A stretch of 64,000 nucleotides of DNA from Candidatus Pelagibacter sp. (lineage in GTDB: Bacteria; Pseudomonadota; Alphaproteobacteria; Pelagibacterales; Pelagibacteraceae). The stretch spans positions 18,358-82,357 of the forward strand of contig JAOIST010000001.1 of assembly GCA_028222435.1 (NCBI GenBank), in the 5' to 3' direction. The notes under the pieces were generated by a model. It was not told the origin of the DNA, made no database searches, and was given only the letters and a program-made list of their open reading frames with translations. This document shows, in pieces, positions 16,433-25,972 of this stretch (within the stretch, counting starts at the first letter, position 1; every line of letters starts with the position of its first letter). The position numbers and the translations under genes are program-made.

Positions 16433-17191
16433 TTAATATTCCTCATAACTTAAATTATTTAAAATTTTGGTATTTCTTTTTCTGTATATTGCCCCTTTTT
16501 TCCACAATAAAAATGCTTCAAAATGTATCGAACCAATTATTTTAATAGTCATTAATGGATATTTAAAAAAATTTATTAAAAGTTGTTTAAAGTTTAGCTT
16601 TTTTCGGTTTCCTTCCTGTGTTGCAGTTAGAACTGTGCCTGCGTCATCTGTTTGCTTAATAATAACAGAAAGTTTTTCTCCTGGGGCTATAAGTTTAAAA
16701 TTATAGAAAGTGTTCATATCCATGAAAGGTGAAACGTAAAATTTTTTTTTGCATTTTTGTTCAATTTTTTCACCGTCAATTACTTTAAAAATATAAGTAT
16801 GCTGCTCGTTAAAAGTATTCTTAACTTCATAAAAAATGGCTTTAAGATTATTTTCTTGATAACAATAAAAAATACTTAAAGGATTAAATACATAGCCGAA
16901 AATTCTTGGATAACAAAGTAATTCAATTTTTGTTATCTCACAACTAATTTTAAATTTTTTTAAATTTTCTACAATCCAATCTTTAATCGAACTACCATCA
17001 CGGAGTCCGTGATCTTTATAATAAAAGCTAAATACATTAAATTTGTTAATAGAAAAAATGCTTATTTTCTCATCAAGCCTTTCAAGTTCGTCTAAATCTA
17101 AAAGCAAAGAAAATGTTTTATATTTGAGCGAGTGTTTTACAGGTTTAAATCTATGATGAGTGACTAAGCCATTGTAAATACAAGAGTTCAT
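16433..17191 (-). CDS. DUF1365 family protein
   Basis: A 252-residue protein of DUF1365, always found in clusters with a COG2907 flavoprotein and cyclopropane synthase. Family marks are YNGLVTHHRFKPVKHSLKY at the start, LLCYPRIFGYVFNPLSIFYC near 105-124, NTFNEQHTYIF and YVSPFMDMNTFYNF. It contains no known catalytic motif. It overlaps the flavoprotein by 1 bp (TAATG) and abuts cfa, so the set is one operon. It likely helps synthesise or modify unusual membrane fatty acids. Confidence 0.92.
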   Translation of the reverse strand: MNSCIYNGLVTHHRFKPVKHSLKYKTFSLLLDLDELERLDEKISIFSINKFNVFSFYYKDHGLRDGSSIKDWIVENLKKFKISCEITKIELLCYPRIFGYVFNPLSIFYCYQENNLKAIFYEVKNTFNEQHTYIFKVIDGEKIEQKCKKKFYVSPFMDMNTFYNFKLIAPGEKLSVIIKQTDDAGTVLTATQEGNRKKLNFKQLLINFFKYPLMTIKIIGSIHFEAFLLWKKGAIYRKRNTKILNNLSYEEY

Positions 17192-18417
17192 TAATTTTCA
17201 AATTTTTTAAAAAGTTCTTTTGAAGATTTTAAACCATCTTCATGAAAACCGTAACCAAAATAACTTCCACAAAACCAGGTTCTTTTTTTTCCTTGAAGTT
17301 TATGTAAATCTTTTTGCAAAGCCACATTAGCTTTATTAAAATATGGATGTGTAAAATGAATTTTTTTTATTATTTTATTTTTATCGATTGCTTCAACAGG
17401 GTTTAATGTTAAAAAATAATTTTTTTCTGAATTAAGATTTTGAAGTTTATTTAACCAATATGTAACACAAGTATTTTCATTTTTCGAAATTGAATTCCAA
17501 CTTGACCATGCTGATTTTCTAATAGGCATCAAATTTTCATCCCTATGTAAATATGCTTCGTTAGATACGTAGGTAAATTTTTTAAGTGTTTCACTTTCTT
17601 CTAAAGATGGTTCATCTAATAATTCTAAGCTTTGGTCGGCATGAGAAGCTAAAATCACATGATCGTAATCCAGGTATTCATTTCCAATTAAAATTCTTAC
17701 ATTATTTTCATTTCTTAAAATTTTACTTACTTTGTAATTTTTAAACACCTCTCCACTTATTTTTTCTAAAACTTTTTTAACATAAGTTCTACTTCGATTA
17801 GACACGGTATACCATTGAGGTCTATTTTTTAATTTAAATAAACCATGATTGGTAAAAAAATTTAAAAAAAGTTTTAAAGGCATCTCTTTTGCTTTTTGAA
17901 ATGGCATAGACCAAATTGCAGCTACCATTGGAATTATATGGTACTCGATAAAATATTTAGATAATTTTGAACTCTTTAAATAATCTCCTAAAGTTGTATT
18001 ACTAGTTTCTGTGTTTACAAGAGAGGGTGCTGTTTTATAAAAATTAATTATTTCATTTATCATTTTTAAAAATTTTAAATTTAATAAATTTTTTTTGTTT
18101 GCAAATATTGCATTAAAACCACTTCCGCCATACTCCACATTGGTATCTTTTATGGAAACAGAAAACGACATATTGCTTTTTTCAAAAGGCACGTTTAACT
18201 CATTAAAAAATCTTATTAAATTTGGATAAGTTTTTTCATTAAAAACAATAAAGCCAAGATCAACTGCTATAATCTTATTCTCTTCTTTAATATCATAAGT
18301 ATAAGAATGGCCTCCGAAATGATCATCTTGTTCAAATAAATCTACTTTATGGTTTTTGGAAAAATAATATGATGCAGATAGACCTGAAATTCCTGAACCA
18401 ATAACTGCTATTTTCAT
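17191..18417 (-). CDS. FAD-dependent oxidoreductase (COG2907, amine-oxidase-like)
   Basis: A 408-residue flavoprotein. The dinucleotide motif MKIAVIGSGISGLSASYYF starts at residue 1, DLFEQDDHFGGHSYTYD completes the FAD site, and CGSYFGYGFHEDGLKS near the C-terminus is the family's FAD-binding end. The COG2907 family partners with DUF1365 and cyclopropane synthase and may desaturate or oxidise acyl chains. It is the first gene of a minus-strand operon: flavoprotein, DUF1365, cfa, DUF3833. It lies 8 bp after gcvP, so read-through from the gcv operon is possible. Confidence 0.9.
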   Translation of the reverse strand: MKIAVIGSGISGLSASYYFSKNHKVDLFEQDDHFGGHSYTYDIKEENKIIAVDLGFIVFNEKTYPNLIRFFNELNVPFEKSNMSFSVSIKDTNVEYGGSGFNAIFANKKNLLNLKFLKMINEIINFYKTAPSLVNTETSNTTLGDYLKSSKLSKYFIEYHIIPMVAAIWSMPFQKAKEMPLKLFLNFFTNHGLFKLKNRPQWYTVSNRSRTYVKKVLEKISGEVFKNYKVSKILRNENNVRILIGNEYLDYDHVILASHADQSLELLDEPSLEESETLKKFTYVSNEAYLHRDENLMPIRKSAWSSWNSISKNENTCVTYWLNKLQNLNSEKNYFLTLNPVEAIDKNKIIKKIHFTHPYFNKANVALQKDLHKLQGKKRTWFCGSYFGYGFHEDGLKSSKELFKKFEN

Positions 18418-18424
18418 TTATAAA

Positions 18425-21292
18425 TTATGCAGCTTCTTCTTTATACTCGTCCATAGAAGGACATGAACAGACAAGATTTCGATCTCCGTAAACATTATCA
18501 ACACGAGCGACAGGAGCCCAATATTTGTTATTTTTTACGAATTCGTTTGGAAAGGCAGCTTCCTCTCTTGAATATTTATGTTTCCACTCATTTGAAGCTG
18601 ATTCGATATATGTATGTGGCGCGTTTTTAAGAGGGTTATCTACTTTGTCAAATTTAGAATTTTCTACTTTGTTTATTTCTTTTTTAATTTTTATTAAAGC
18701 ATTGCAAAATTTATCTATCTCTTCTAAATTTTCACTTTCAGTTGGCTCAATCATAATTGTTCCTGCAACTGGCCATGACATTGTAGGCGCGTGATATCCA
18801 AAATCAATTAATCTTTTGGCAATATCTTCTTCTGAAATTCCTGAACTTGCTTTAATTGGTCTTATATCAATAATACACTCATGGGCTACATTTCCATTTT
18901 TGCCAGTGTATAACACTTTGTAATCTCTAGATAATTTTTTAGAGATATAATTAGCATTTAGTATTGAAACTTGAGATGCTTTTTTTAAACCTTCTGCACC
19001 CATCATTTTGATATACATCCAAGAGATAGGTAAAATACTTGAACTTCCCCAGGGTGCAGCAGATACAGCGCCCATTCCATTTAAGGGCCCTGACTCTTTT
19101 ATAACTTTGTGAGTTGGTAAAAATTCTGCTAGGTGTTTACCGCAAGCAATTGGACCCATACCAGGTCCTCCTCCTCCATGTGGAATACAAAATGTTTTAT
19201 GTAAATTTATATGACAAACATCTGGACCAAATTTTCCCGGTTTTGCAATACCGACTAAAGCATTTAAATTAGCACCGTCCATATAAACTTGACCTCCTGC
19301 TTTATGTATAATACCGCAAATTTCCATAATTTTTTCTTCAAACACACCATGAGTGGATGGATAAGTCACCATTAAAGCCGCTAAATCATTAGCGTATTTT
19401 TCAGCTTTATTTTTTAAATCTTCAATATCAACATTTCCATCGTCATCACAATTAACAACAACAACTTTCATTCCACACATTTGTGCACTTGCAGGATTTG
19501 TGCCATGAGCGGAATTGGGTATCAAACATACATTTCGATTTGATTGTTTGTTATTTTTATGAAATTTTCTTATTGTCATTAAGCCAGCATACTCGCCTTG
19601 AGCTCCAGAATTTGGCTGCAAAGAAACTGCATCAAAACCAGTTATTTCTTTAAGGTCATTAATTAAATCATTAAATAATACTTTATAACCTTTCATTTGT
19701 TCTGTGGGCACAAAAGGATGAGGGAGTGAAAACTCTTTCCAGGTAATTGGCATTAATTCAGCTGTTGCATTTAATTTCATTGTACAAGATCCCAACGCAA
19801 TCATAGATCTGTTTAACGCAATATCGCAATCTTCTAATTTTTTAAGATATCTCAACATTTCAGTTTCTGAATGATATTTATTAAATACTGGATGAGTTAG
19901 ATATTTTGAAGCTCTTAAAAGATTTTTTGGTAAATTATTCAACTCTACTTTTGTGTTTTGATCTAAAGTTTTCGATATCCCAAATATTTTTAATAAGTTA
20001 TTTACGTCATCAAGTTTTTTAGCCTCATCAAATGCAACGGATAATGTATCTTTATTAACTTTTCTTAAGTTTATTTTTTCTTCATAAGCTTTTTTTAGAA
20101 TAGTTTCTGTCTTTTCATTTGTTTTAATTGTTACAGTATCAAAGTAATGATCGCTTAATATTTTTAATCCTCCTTTTTTAATCTCATCTCCAAATAATTT
20201 TGCTAAAGATGATGTTCTATTAGCTATTTTTAAAATTCCTGATGGACCATGATAGATAGCAAAAGCGGCAGATATTATTGCAAGCAACGCTTGAGCTGTA
20301 CAAATGTTACTTGTGGCTTTGTCTCTTCTAATATGCTGTTCTCTCGTTTGTAAAGATAATCGAAAAGCTTTTTTCCCATGTCGATCAACTGACACGCCAA
20401 TAATTCTTCCAGGCATTGATCTTTTAAATTCTTCTTTTGTTGCAAAGAAAGCTGCGTGGGGACCACCATAACCCATCGGAATTCCAAATCTTTGCGCGCT
20501 TCCTACTGCAATATCTGCTCCTAATTCTGCTGGAGTTTTTAATCTTGCTAATGCTAATAAATCGCATACCAAAATTGCTTTACCATTTTTTTTATGAATT
20601 TGACTTATACTTTCACTAGGATCTTGAATATCTCCTAATGTTCCAGGGTAAGCTAAAACTCCACAAACAATATCTTCATTTATCTTACTTAAATCATCTT
20701 TTTCATTTCCAATTATAAGTTCTAATCCAAAAGGTTCAGTTCTGGTTTTTATCAGATCGATAGTTTGTGGATTACATGAATCTGAAACAAATATTTTTTT
20801 TGAATTATTTTTATCTAATCTTTGGCTTAATCCAACAGCTTCAGCTGTTGCTGTTGCTTCATCTAATAATGAGGCATTTGCAATATCCATTCCTGTTAAA
20901 TCAATAATGAGTTGTTGGAAATTTAAAAGCATTTCTAATCTGCCTTGTGCTACTTCAGGCTGATAAGGGGTGTATGAAGTATACCACCCTGGATTTTCTA
21001 ATATATTTCTTAAAATAACATTAGGAGTAAAAGAGTTATAATAACCCATTCCTATAAAGTTTCTAAAGATTTCATTCTGTTTGGAAATTGATTTTAATTT
21101 TTTTAAAGCATCATTTTCTGATAGTGGCTCATTTATTTTTAACTCTTCTTTTAAAAGAATTTTTTCAGGAACTGTATTATCCATCAAATTTTCCAGCGTT
21201 TTATAACCTACTGCTTCAAGCATTTTTTTTTGCTCCTTTTCAGAAGGACCAATATGTCTGTAAATGAATTCTTTAGAGTTATCGTCTATCAT
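18425..21292 (-). CDS. gcvP: Glycine dehydrogenase (decarboxylating), P protein
   Basis: A 955-residue homodimeric-type P protein, the PLP enzyme that decarboxylates glycine and passes the aminomethyl group to GcvH. The N- and C-terminal halves are both present. The PLP lysine is in [20 protein letters not shown] (about residues 700-719). [18 protein letters not shown] and [11 protein letters not shown] mark the N-terminal half. Its ATG overlaps the gcvH stop by 1 bp. It is third in the riboswitch-controlled gcvT-gcvH-gcvP operon, allowing one-carbon units to be drawn from glycine. Confidence 0.98.
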   Translation of the reverse strand: [955 protein letters not shown]

Positions 21293-21672
21293 TAGCTAGG
21301 GTTCTCCGCGCAAAATTTATCGTAATCTGCTTTGTTCATTAATGTGTCAAGCTCGGATTTATCTTTAACTTTTATTTTAAAAAACCAACTTTCTCCTTCA
21401 GGATCAGCATTTACATTACCCGGATCATCAACAATTGATTTGTTTCCCTCTAAAATTTCACCTGAGATTGGAGAGTAAACATCACTTGCTGCTTTAGTAG
21501 ACTCAACGACAGCGGCTTGGCCATCCTTCTCTACTGATTTACCTGGTTCAGGAACTTCAACAAAAACAATATCCCCTAACATTTCAGTAGCATGCTTTGT
21601 AATACCTACAGTTGCAGTATCACCATCAAGTGAAAGCCACTCATGTTTTTTTGAAAATTTTTTCTCACTCAT
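21292..21672 (-). CDS. gcvH: Glycine cleavage system H protein
   Basis: A 126-residue lipoyl carrier. The lipoylated lysine is Lys60 in the motif [30 protein letters not shown] and NPEGE-like [12 protein letters not shown] frame the lipoyl fold. The protein shuttles the aminomethyl group between GcvP, GcvT and the dihydrolipoyl dehydrogenase. It is 14 bp downstream of gcvT and overlaps gcvP by 1 bp. Confidence 0.98.
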
Positions 21673-21686
21673 TATTTGCTCCTTTG

Positions 21687-22781
21687 TTATTTAACATAAC
21701 TCTTTTTAAAAAATGGAAGTTCAGAAACTTTACCCCCATATTTCTTTCCTCTTACTTCCAATTGAATTTTTGTACCAACCTCTGCATATTTTGTATTAAT
21801 ATAACCCATTGCAACTGGTGCGTTTACGCTAGGACCAAAAGTTCCACTAGTTATTAAACCAATCTCTTCTCCGCTTTCAGAAAAAATTTTCGTATTTTCT
21901 CTAGCAATCACTCTTCCTTCTGGCAAAATACCAATTCTTTTTTTTTCACTACCATTTTCAATTAATTTTTTAATTCTATCCCAACCATTAAATCCACCCT
22001 CTTCTCTTCTTCTTTTCGCTATCGCCCACTTCAAGTTAGCTTCAATTGGATTAATTTTTTCATTAAGATCATGACCATATAAACATAGTCCTGCTTCAAG
22101 CCTTAATGTGTCTCTAGCTCCCAATCCTACTGCATTTACTTTATTTTCTTTTAGTAATGAAATGAGTTTTTCAACTTTAATATTAGGGATAGATATTTCA
22201 AAACCATCTTCACCAGTGTATCCTGATCTAGTTATATATAAGTTTTCATTATTAAACTTAAAATTATCACCGGTCATAAATTTCAAATTTGACACACCAG
22301 GTACAATTTTTTCTAAAATCTCAACTGCTTTTGGTCCTTGCAATGCTATTAAAGATAAATCATTATTTAAAAAATACTTGTGATCTTTGCTTAAAAATTT
22401 CTCAATTTGTTTTACATCATTTTTTTTACATGCTGCATTTAAAATAATGCAGAATCCTTTAGAGGTTTTTGTGATAATTAAATCATCTATAATTCCTCCT
22501 TCGTTATTTAGTAAGAAAGAATATTTAGAATGATTTAATTTTAAAGATCTGAGATCTGCTGGAATAATTTTTTCTAAAGCATCGGCTAATGTTTCATCTC
22601 CCTCTAAAAAGAACTGCCCCATATGAGAAACATCAAAAAAACCTGCGTATGATCTTGTTGAAATATGTTCCTTTACAATTCCATCTTTATATTGAATTGG
22701 CATTTCATAACCTGCAAAGGAAACAAATTTAGCACCAAGATCTTTATGATAATTATATAAAGCTGTTTTTTGTACTTCCAT
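21687..22781 (-). CDS. gcvT: Glycine cleavage system T protein (aminomethyltransferase)
   Basis: A 364-residue protein from the ATG at 22781. I prefer it to the ATG at 22796 because AAGAG sits 5-10 bases ahead of it, whereas the 22796 start falls directly on the 3' end of the riboswitch. [23 protein letters not shown] and [19 protein letters not shown] are folate-binding and catalytic blocks. It releases ammonia and makes methylene-tetrahydrofolate. It is the first gene of gcvTHP and is under direct control of the tandem glycine riboswitch. Confidence 0.96.
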   Translation of the reverse strand: MEVQKTALYNYHKDLGAKFVSFAGYEMPIQYKDGIVKEHISTRSYAGFFDVSHMGQFFLEGDETLADALEKIIPADLRSLKLNHSKYSFLLNNEGGIIDDLIITKTSKGFCIILNAACKKNDVKQIEKFLSKDHKYFLNNDLSLIALQGPKAVEILEKIVPGVSNLKFMTGDNFKFNNENLYITRSGYTGEDGFEISIPNIKVEKLISLLKENKVNAVGLGARDTLRLEAGLCLYGHDLNEKINPIEANLKWAIAKRRREEGGFNGWDRIKKLIENGSEKKRIGILPEGRVIARENTKIFSESGEEIGLITSGTFGPSVNAPVAMGYINTKYAEVGTKIQLEVRGKKYGGKVSELPFFKKSYVK

Positions 22782-22798
22782 AATAACTCTTTTCATGC

Positions 22799-22947
22799 CC
22801 CATCTGTCTATGTACCTGAGAGATTTAATCCTTCGGTGAGGCCAAAAAGCCTGCTTTCCAGAGTTATTACGGTAACGGTCCTTTTGCCTGAGAGTTTCCG
22901 GGGTGGTTGCTCCTTCGGCGCTATATTTAAATAGTCTCTCCCGTTAC
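22799..22947 (-). ncRNA. Tandem glycine riboswitch ahead of gcvT
   Basis: Two glycine aptamers read on the minus strand. Aptamer 1 (22947-22872) is closed by a 7-bp P1, GTAACGG with CCGTTAC, and has CGCCGAAGGAGCAA, ACTCTCAGGCAAAAGGAC. Aptamer 2 (22868-22800) has CTCTGGAAAG, CACCGAAGGATTAAA and CTCTCAGGTACATAGACAGA. The spacing is the typical short linker. The 3' end of aptamer 2 runs into the gcvT ribosome-binding region, so glycine probably acts by exposing or hiding it. Glycine riboswitches on gcv operons are normally on-switches, and this type is known in SAR11. Confidence 0.93.
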
Positions 22948-22953
22948 TAACTC

Positions 22954-22981
22954 ATAATGATTAAAAATAATTGAAAGTCAA
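22954..22981 (-). promoter_or_regulatory. Promoter for the glycine riboswitch-gcvTHP transcript
   Basis: On the minus strand TTGACT (22981-22976) is followed after 16 bases by CATTAT (22959-22954), a good -35/-10 pair. Transcription would start just before aptamer 1. This is inferred from the consensus match only. Confidence 0.55.
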
Positions 22982-23012
22982 TAAGATTTGTTTTCAATTA
23001 TAGATAGTATAA

Positions 23013-23726
23013 TTATTTAGCGCTAAATAGTGTGGTTGGACCTATCCTTTTATAAATAATAAAATCATATTTTTTAAGGTATTCTTTAATATTCTCAAAA
23101 TTCTTACTTGCTGATCCATCAACATTATGTGTTTCAATCGATATTAATGTTGGGTCAAGTTTCTTTATCTTAATATCTGTTAAAACCTGAAAATCACTAC
23201 CTTCTACATCAATATTAATAAAATCTATATTTTTATTCAAATTACTTATGCTCATAATCTCATCTATTGATTTAGAATTAATGTCTATTATTTTTGAATT
23301 ATCAGAATTGGTTTTATTTAATTTTTTATAGAATTTTTCATCTAAAGTATTAATTGGACTAAATGGATCATCTTGATACATTTTAAAAATTTTTTTTTCA
23401 TCACTTATTGCAGTACATATATTGATGTCTTTAGGTCTAGCTATATTAAACAAATCAATTGAGGTACGATTGATGTCTATATTAATACCATTCCATCCTT
23501 TTTTATATAAAAGACAAGTATTACTGTACATAAATGGGTTGAAACAACCAATATCTAAATAAATTCCTTTTGTTTTTTTTTTAAAATACTCACTGATAAA
23601 TAGATCTTCACCCCACTGAGAATATTGGGCTCTATTCTTGTAACCCTTGTGTCTTATATAAAGATTATAATATAAATAAATTTTATAAGAAAACTTGGTT
23701 TTTAAAAATAATTTTTTTAAAGACAT
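23013..23726 (-). CDS. FkbM-family methyltransferase
   Basis: A 237-residue protein with the FkbM pattern: GIYLDIGCFNPFMYSNTCLL (about 75-94) is the SAM-binding loop, then NGINIDINRTSIDLF and, later, DFINIDVEGSDFQVL. These enzymes methylate sugars or other small molecules, often in cell-surface glycan clusters, but no glycan genes neighbour it here. There is a short basic N-terminus. It is alone, 8 bp before the DMT transporter on the same strand, downstream of it in transcription. Confidence 0.85.
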   Translation of the reverse strand: MSLKKLFLKTKFSYKIYLYYNLYIRHKGYKNRAQYSQWGEDLFISEYFKKKTKGIYLDIGCFNPFMYSNTCLLYKKGWNGINIDINRTSIDLFNIARPKDINICTAISDEKKIFKMYQDDPFSPINTLDEKFYKKLNKTNSDNSKIIDINSKSIDEIMSISNLNKNIDFINIDVEGSDFQVLTDIKIKKLDPTLISIETHNVDGSASKNFENIKEYLKKYDFIIYKRIGPTTLFSAK

Positions 23727-23733
23727 TAAAAAA

Positions 23734-24597
23734 TTAACTTACAACTTTTTTTTTATCTAAACTTTTTAATATAATTGCTAAAATTATTATAGCACCTCCA
23801 ATTAATACGCTATAGGGGGGTATTTCACTTAAAAACAACCATACCCATATAGGCGCAAATAAGGTTTCAGTTAACATTAGAAGTCCAATTGTTGCTGAAG
23901 GAGTTGTTCTTGAGCCAATAGTAATACAAATAAAACCAAATGCTAATTGAGGAACACCAAGAAAAAAACCCATTAGTATGTCATGGCTAGTAAAAGCAAA
24001 AGACTCAGATAAAATTAATCCATAAATAATGCTAAAAATTCCCGAGTAAAAAATTGCGGGAACCATATCCAGATTTTTATTTTTTCTAATTACCATCACT
24101 AGAATTGAAAAGTTAATTGGTATTGCTAAAGCAACTATATTGCCAAAAAAAGAACCTGTTGAAAGTGAGTCGCCAACCATGATTATGATGCCCCCCATCG
24201 CTAACAAAATAGAAAAAAAACTTATTAATGAAATTTTTTCTTTAAGATAAAAATATCCAAAGATTGCAAGAAACATTGTTTGTGTGCTTATTATAAAAAC
24301 AACATTTGCGACTGTAGTGTTACTCATTGAAACTACAAAAGCAATGAAACTTAAAGACATTACTAAACCACCAAGAAGCGCAGGATAGCCTGCGTCTTTA
24401 ATAATTTTAATTGTATTTTTTTTATATGTAGAAATTAAGAAAACCGTTAAAGCAATCATAAAAAAAATAGACCTTAATAATAGAATTTGCCAAACGCTTG
24501 CTTCCTCAAAAGATCTAATAATAAAACCACCCCAACTTAAACAAAATCCCCCAAATAAAAGAAGGATATATCCAGGTATCTTATATAAAAATTGCAT
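23734..24597 (-). CDS. EamA/DMT-family transporter
   Basis: A 287-residue membrane protein with about ten hydrophobic helices in two EamA repeats (about 1-135 and 145-280). The repeat ends FIISTQTMFLAIFGYFYLKE and LLMLTETLFAPIWVWLFLSE are the typical paired motifs. The DMT superfamily exports or imports metabolites such as amino acids and nucleotide precursors; the substrate cannot be read from sequence. Its start abuts the MATE transporter stop, so the two are probably cotranscribed. Confidence 0.9.
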   Translation of the reverse strand: MQFLYKIPGYILLLFGGFCLSWGGFIIRSFEEASVWQILLLRSIFFMIALTVFLISTYKKNTIKIIKDAGYPALLGGLVMSLSFIAFVVSMSNTTVANVVFIISTQTMFLAIFGYFYLKEKISLISFFSILLAMGGIIIMVGDSLSTGSFFGNIVALAIPINFSILVMVIRKNKNLDMVPAIFYSGIFSIIYGLILSESFAFTSHDILMGFFLGVPQLAFGFICITIGSRTTPSATIGLLMLTETLFAPIWVWLFLSEIPPYSVLIGGAIIILAIILKSLDKKKVVS

Positions 24598-25923
24598 TTA
24601 AAACTTTCTTAAAATTTTATTAAAATAAAACTTTAATGTTAATGCTCTAAGTACCATAAAAATCGTCAGAGAAAACCATAAACCATGATTGCCAAAAATA
24701 TCAGTAAAATAAATTGAGAGAAAAATAAAACCAGCAACTGATACAATCATTGCGTTTCTAATTTCTTTTGTTTGAGAAGCACCGATAAAAATTCCATCTA
24801 GTTGATAACAAAAAGATGCAATAGGAGGAATAATTAAAATCCAGATAAAATGTTTATAAGAAATAAATCTTAATATTTCTATATCGGTAATAATATTAAT
24901 AATATCTTTAAAAAAAATAATATATAAAAAAGAAATTATTAAAGCTGTAAAAAAACTTACTTGAATAGAATTTTTTACAACTGATAAAAAAGAAATCTTA
25001 TTTTTTCTACCAACAGTAAACCCAATAATTCCTTCCGTAGAAAATGCATAGGCGTCTAAAAAGAATGCAGCTAAAATAATAAACTGCATTAAAATTGTAT
25101 TAACAGCTAAATAATCCTCACCTAATTTTGAACCAAGATAGGTAACCCATAAAAAAGAAAAGGTTAAAAATATAGTTCTAATAAAAATATCAAAATTAAT
25201 ATTAAACAACTTTAATAATTTTGATTTAACAATTAGTTTTTCAAATCTAGGGATTATTTTAAACTTTTTAATTATAAAGCTATAAGTAAACGAAGTAAAA
25301 ATAATCAAGGTAATATAACTTGCAAATAAAGTTCCCAAAGCTACGCCAAAAACATTTAAGTTGTAAGTTAAGACTAATAAAGCGCTAAAAACTATATTCA
25401 ATATGGATAAGGTTACTATTAATAAGCTTGAAATTTTTGTCTTTTGAATTCCTAGATAAAAACCTACCAAAATATAAATTGCAAGCTCTGCTGGAACAGA
25501 AAAAATTCTAACATTTAAGTAAGTATTAATTAAATTTTGCGTTTCTAAAGAAGTTTTGAAAGAATTTTGTATCAATATAAATATTAAAGGTTTTAAGATA
25601 ATAATTGATAAAGCTATGACCATAGCAATAATGAAATTTCTTAATAATGTTTTGACAATTTCTCTGTAATCACCTCTTCCATAAGCTTGTGAAACGATAC
25701 CAACGGTGCCCATTCTAAGAAAGCCAAAGCTCCAAATAACCATTGTCATTACCGAGGTTGCAATACTCGTAGCAGCCAAGTATTTTGTCTCTCCGAGGTT
25801 GCCCATTAGTCCGGTATCCACCATCCCAACTAATGGAATTGCTAAATTTGAAAAAAAAACTGGAATGGACAATAAGATAATTTGTTTTTTTGAAAATTTT
25901 GTTGAATATTTTGCTAATTTCAT
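24598..25923 (-). CDS. MATE-family efflux transporter (DinF-like)
   Basis: A 441-residue protein with twelve predicted membrane helices. The N-terminal block NLAIPLVGMVDTGLMGNLGE is the MATE signature, and FGFLRMGTVGIVSQAYGRGD is the matching second block. MATE proteins are Na+ or H+ antiporters for cationic organic compounds. Length and the GD-type motif suit the DinF branch. It is divergent from the TerC-like gene at 25973 (50 bp) and is followed by the DMT transporter. Confidence 0.92.
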   Translation of the reverse strand: MKLAKYSTKFSKKQIILLSIPVFFSNLAIPLVGMVDTGLMGNLGETKYLAATSIATSVMTMVIWSFGFLRMGTVGIVSQAYGRGDYREIVKTLLRNFIIAMVIALSIIILKPLIFILIQNSFKTSLETQNLINTYLNVRIFSVPAELAIYILVGFYLGIQKTKISSLLIVTLSILNIVFSALLVLTYNLNVFGVALGTLFASYITLIIFTSFTYSFIIKKFKIIPRFEKLIVKSKLLKLFNINFDIFIRTIFLTFSFLWVTYLGSKLGEDYLAVNTILMQFIILAAFFLDAYAFSTEGIIGFTVGRKNKISFLSVVKNSIQVSFFTALIISFLYIIFFKDIINIITDIEILRFISYKHFIWILIIPPIASFCYQLDGIFIGASQTKEIRNAMIVSVAGFIFLSIYFTDIFGNHGLWFSLTIFMVLRALTLKFYFNKILRKF

Positions 25924-25972
25924 TTTTCTTCTTTTAAATGTATAATTTAGCTTATATACACCTCTTATTAAA

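Noticed and set aside
20275..20487. Reading frames inside gcvP on either strand
   Set aside because: They have no family features and lie wholly inside a highly conserved gene.
25924..25972. Possible manganese riboswitch ahead of the TerC-like gene
   Set aside because: The gap is about 50 bases and lacks the yybP-ykoY pattern, so no riboswitch can be supported.
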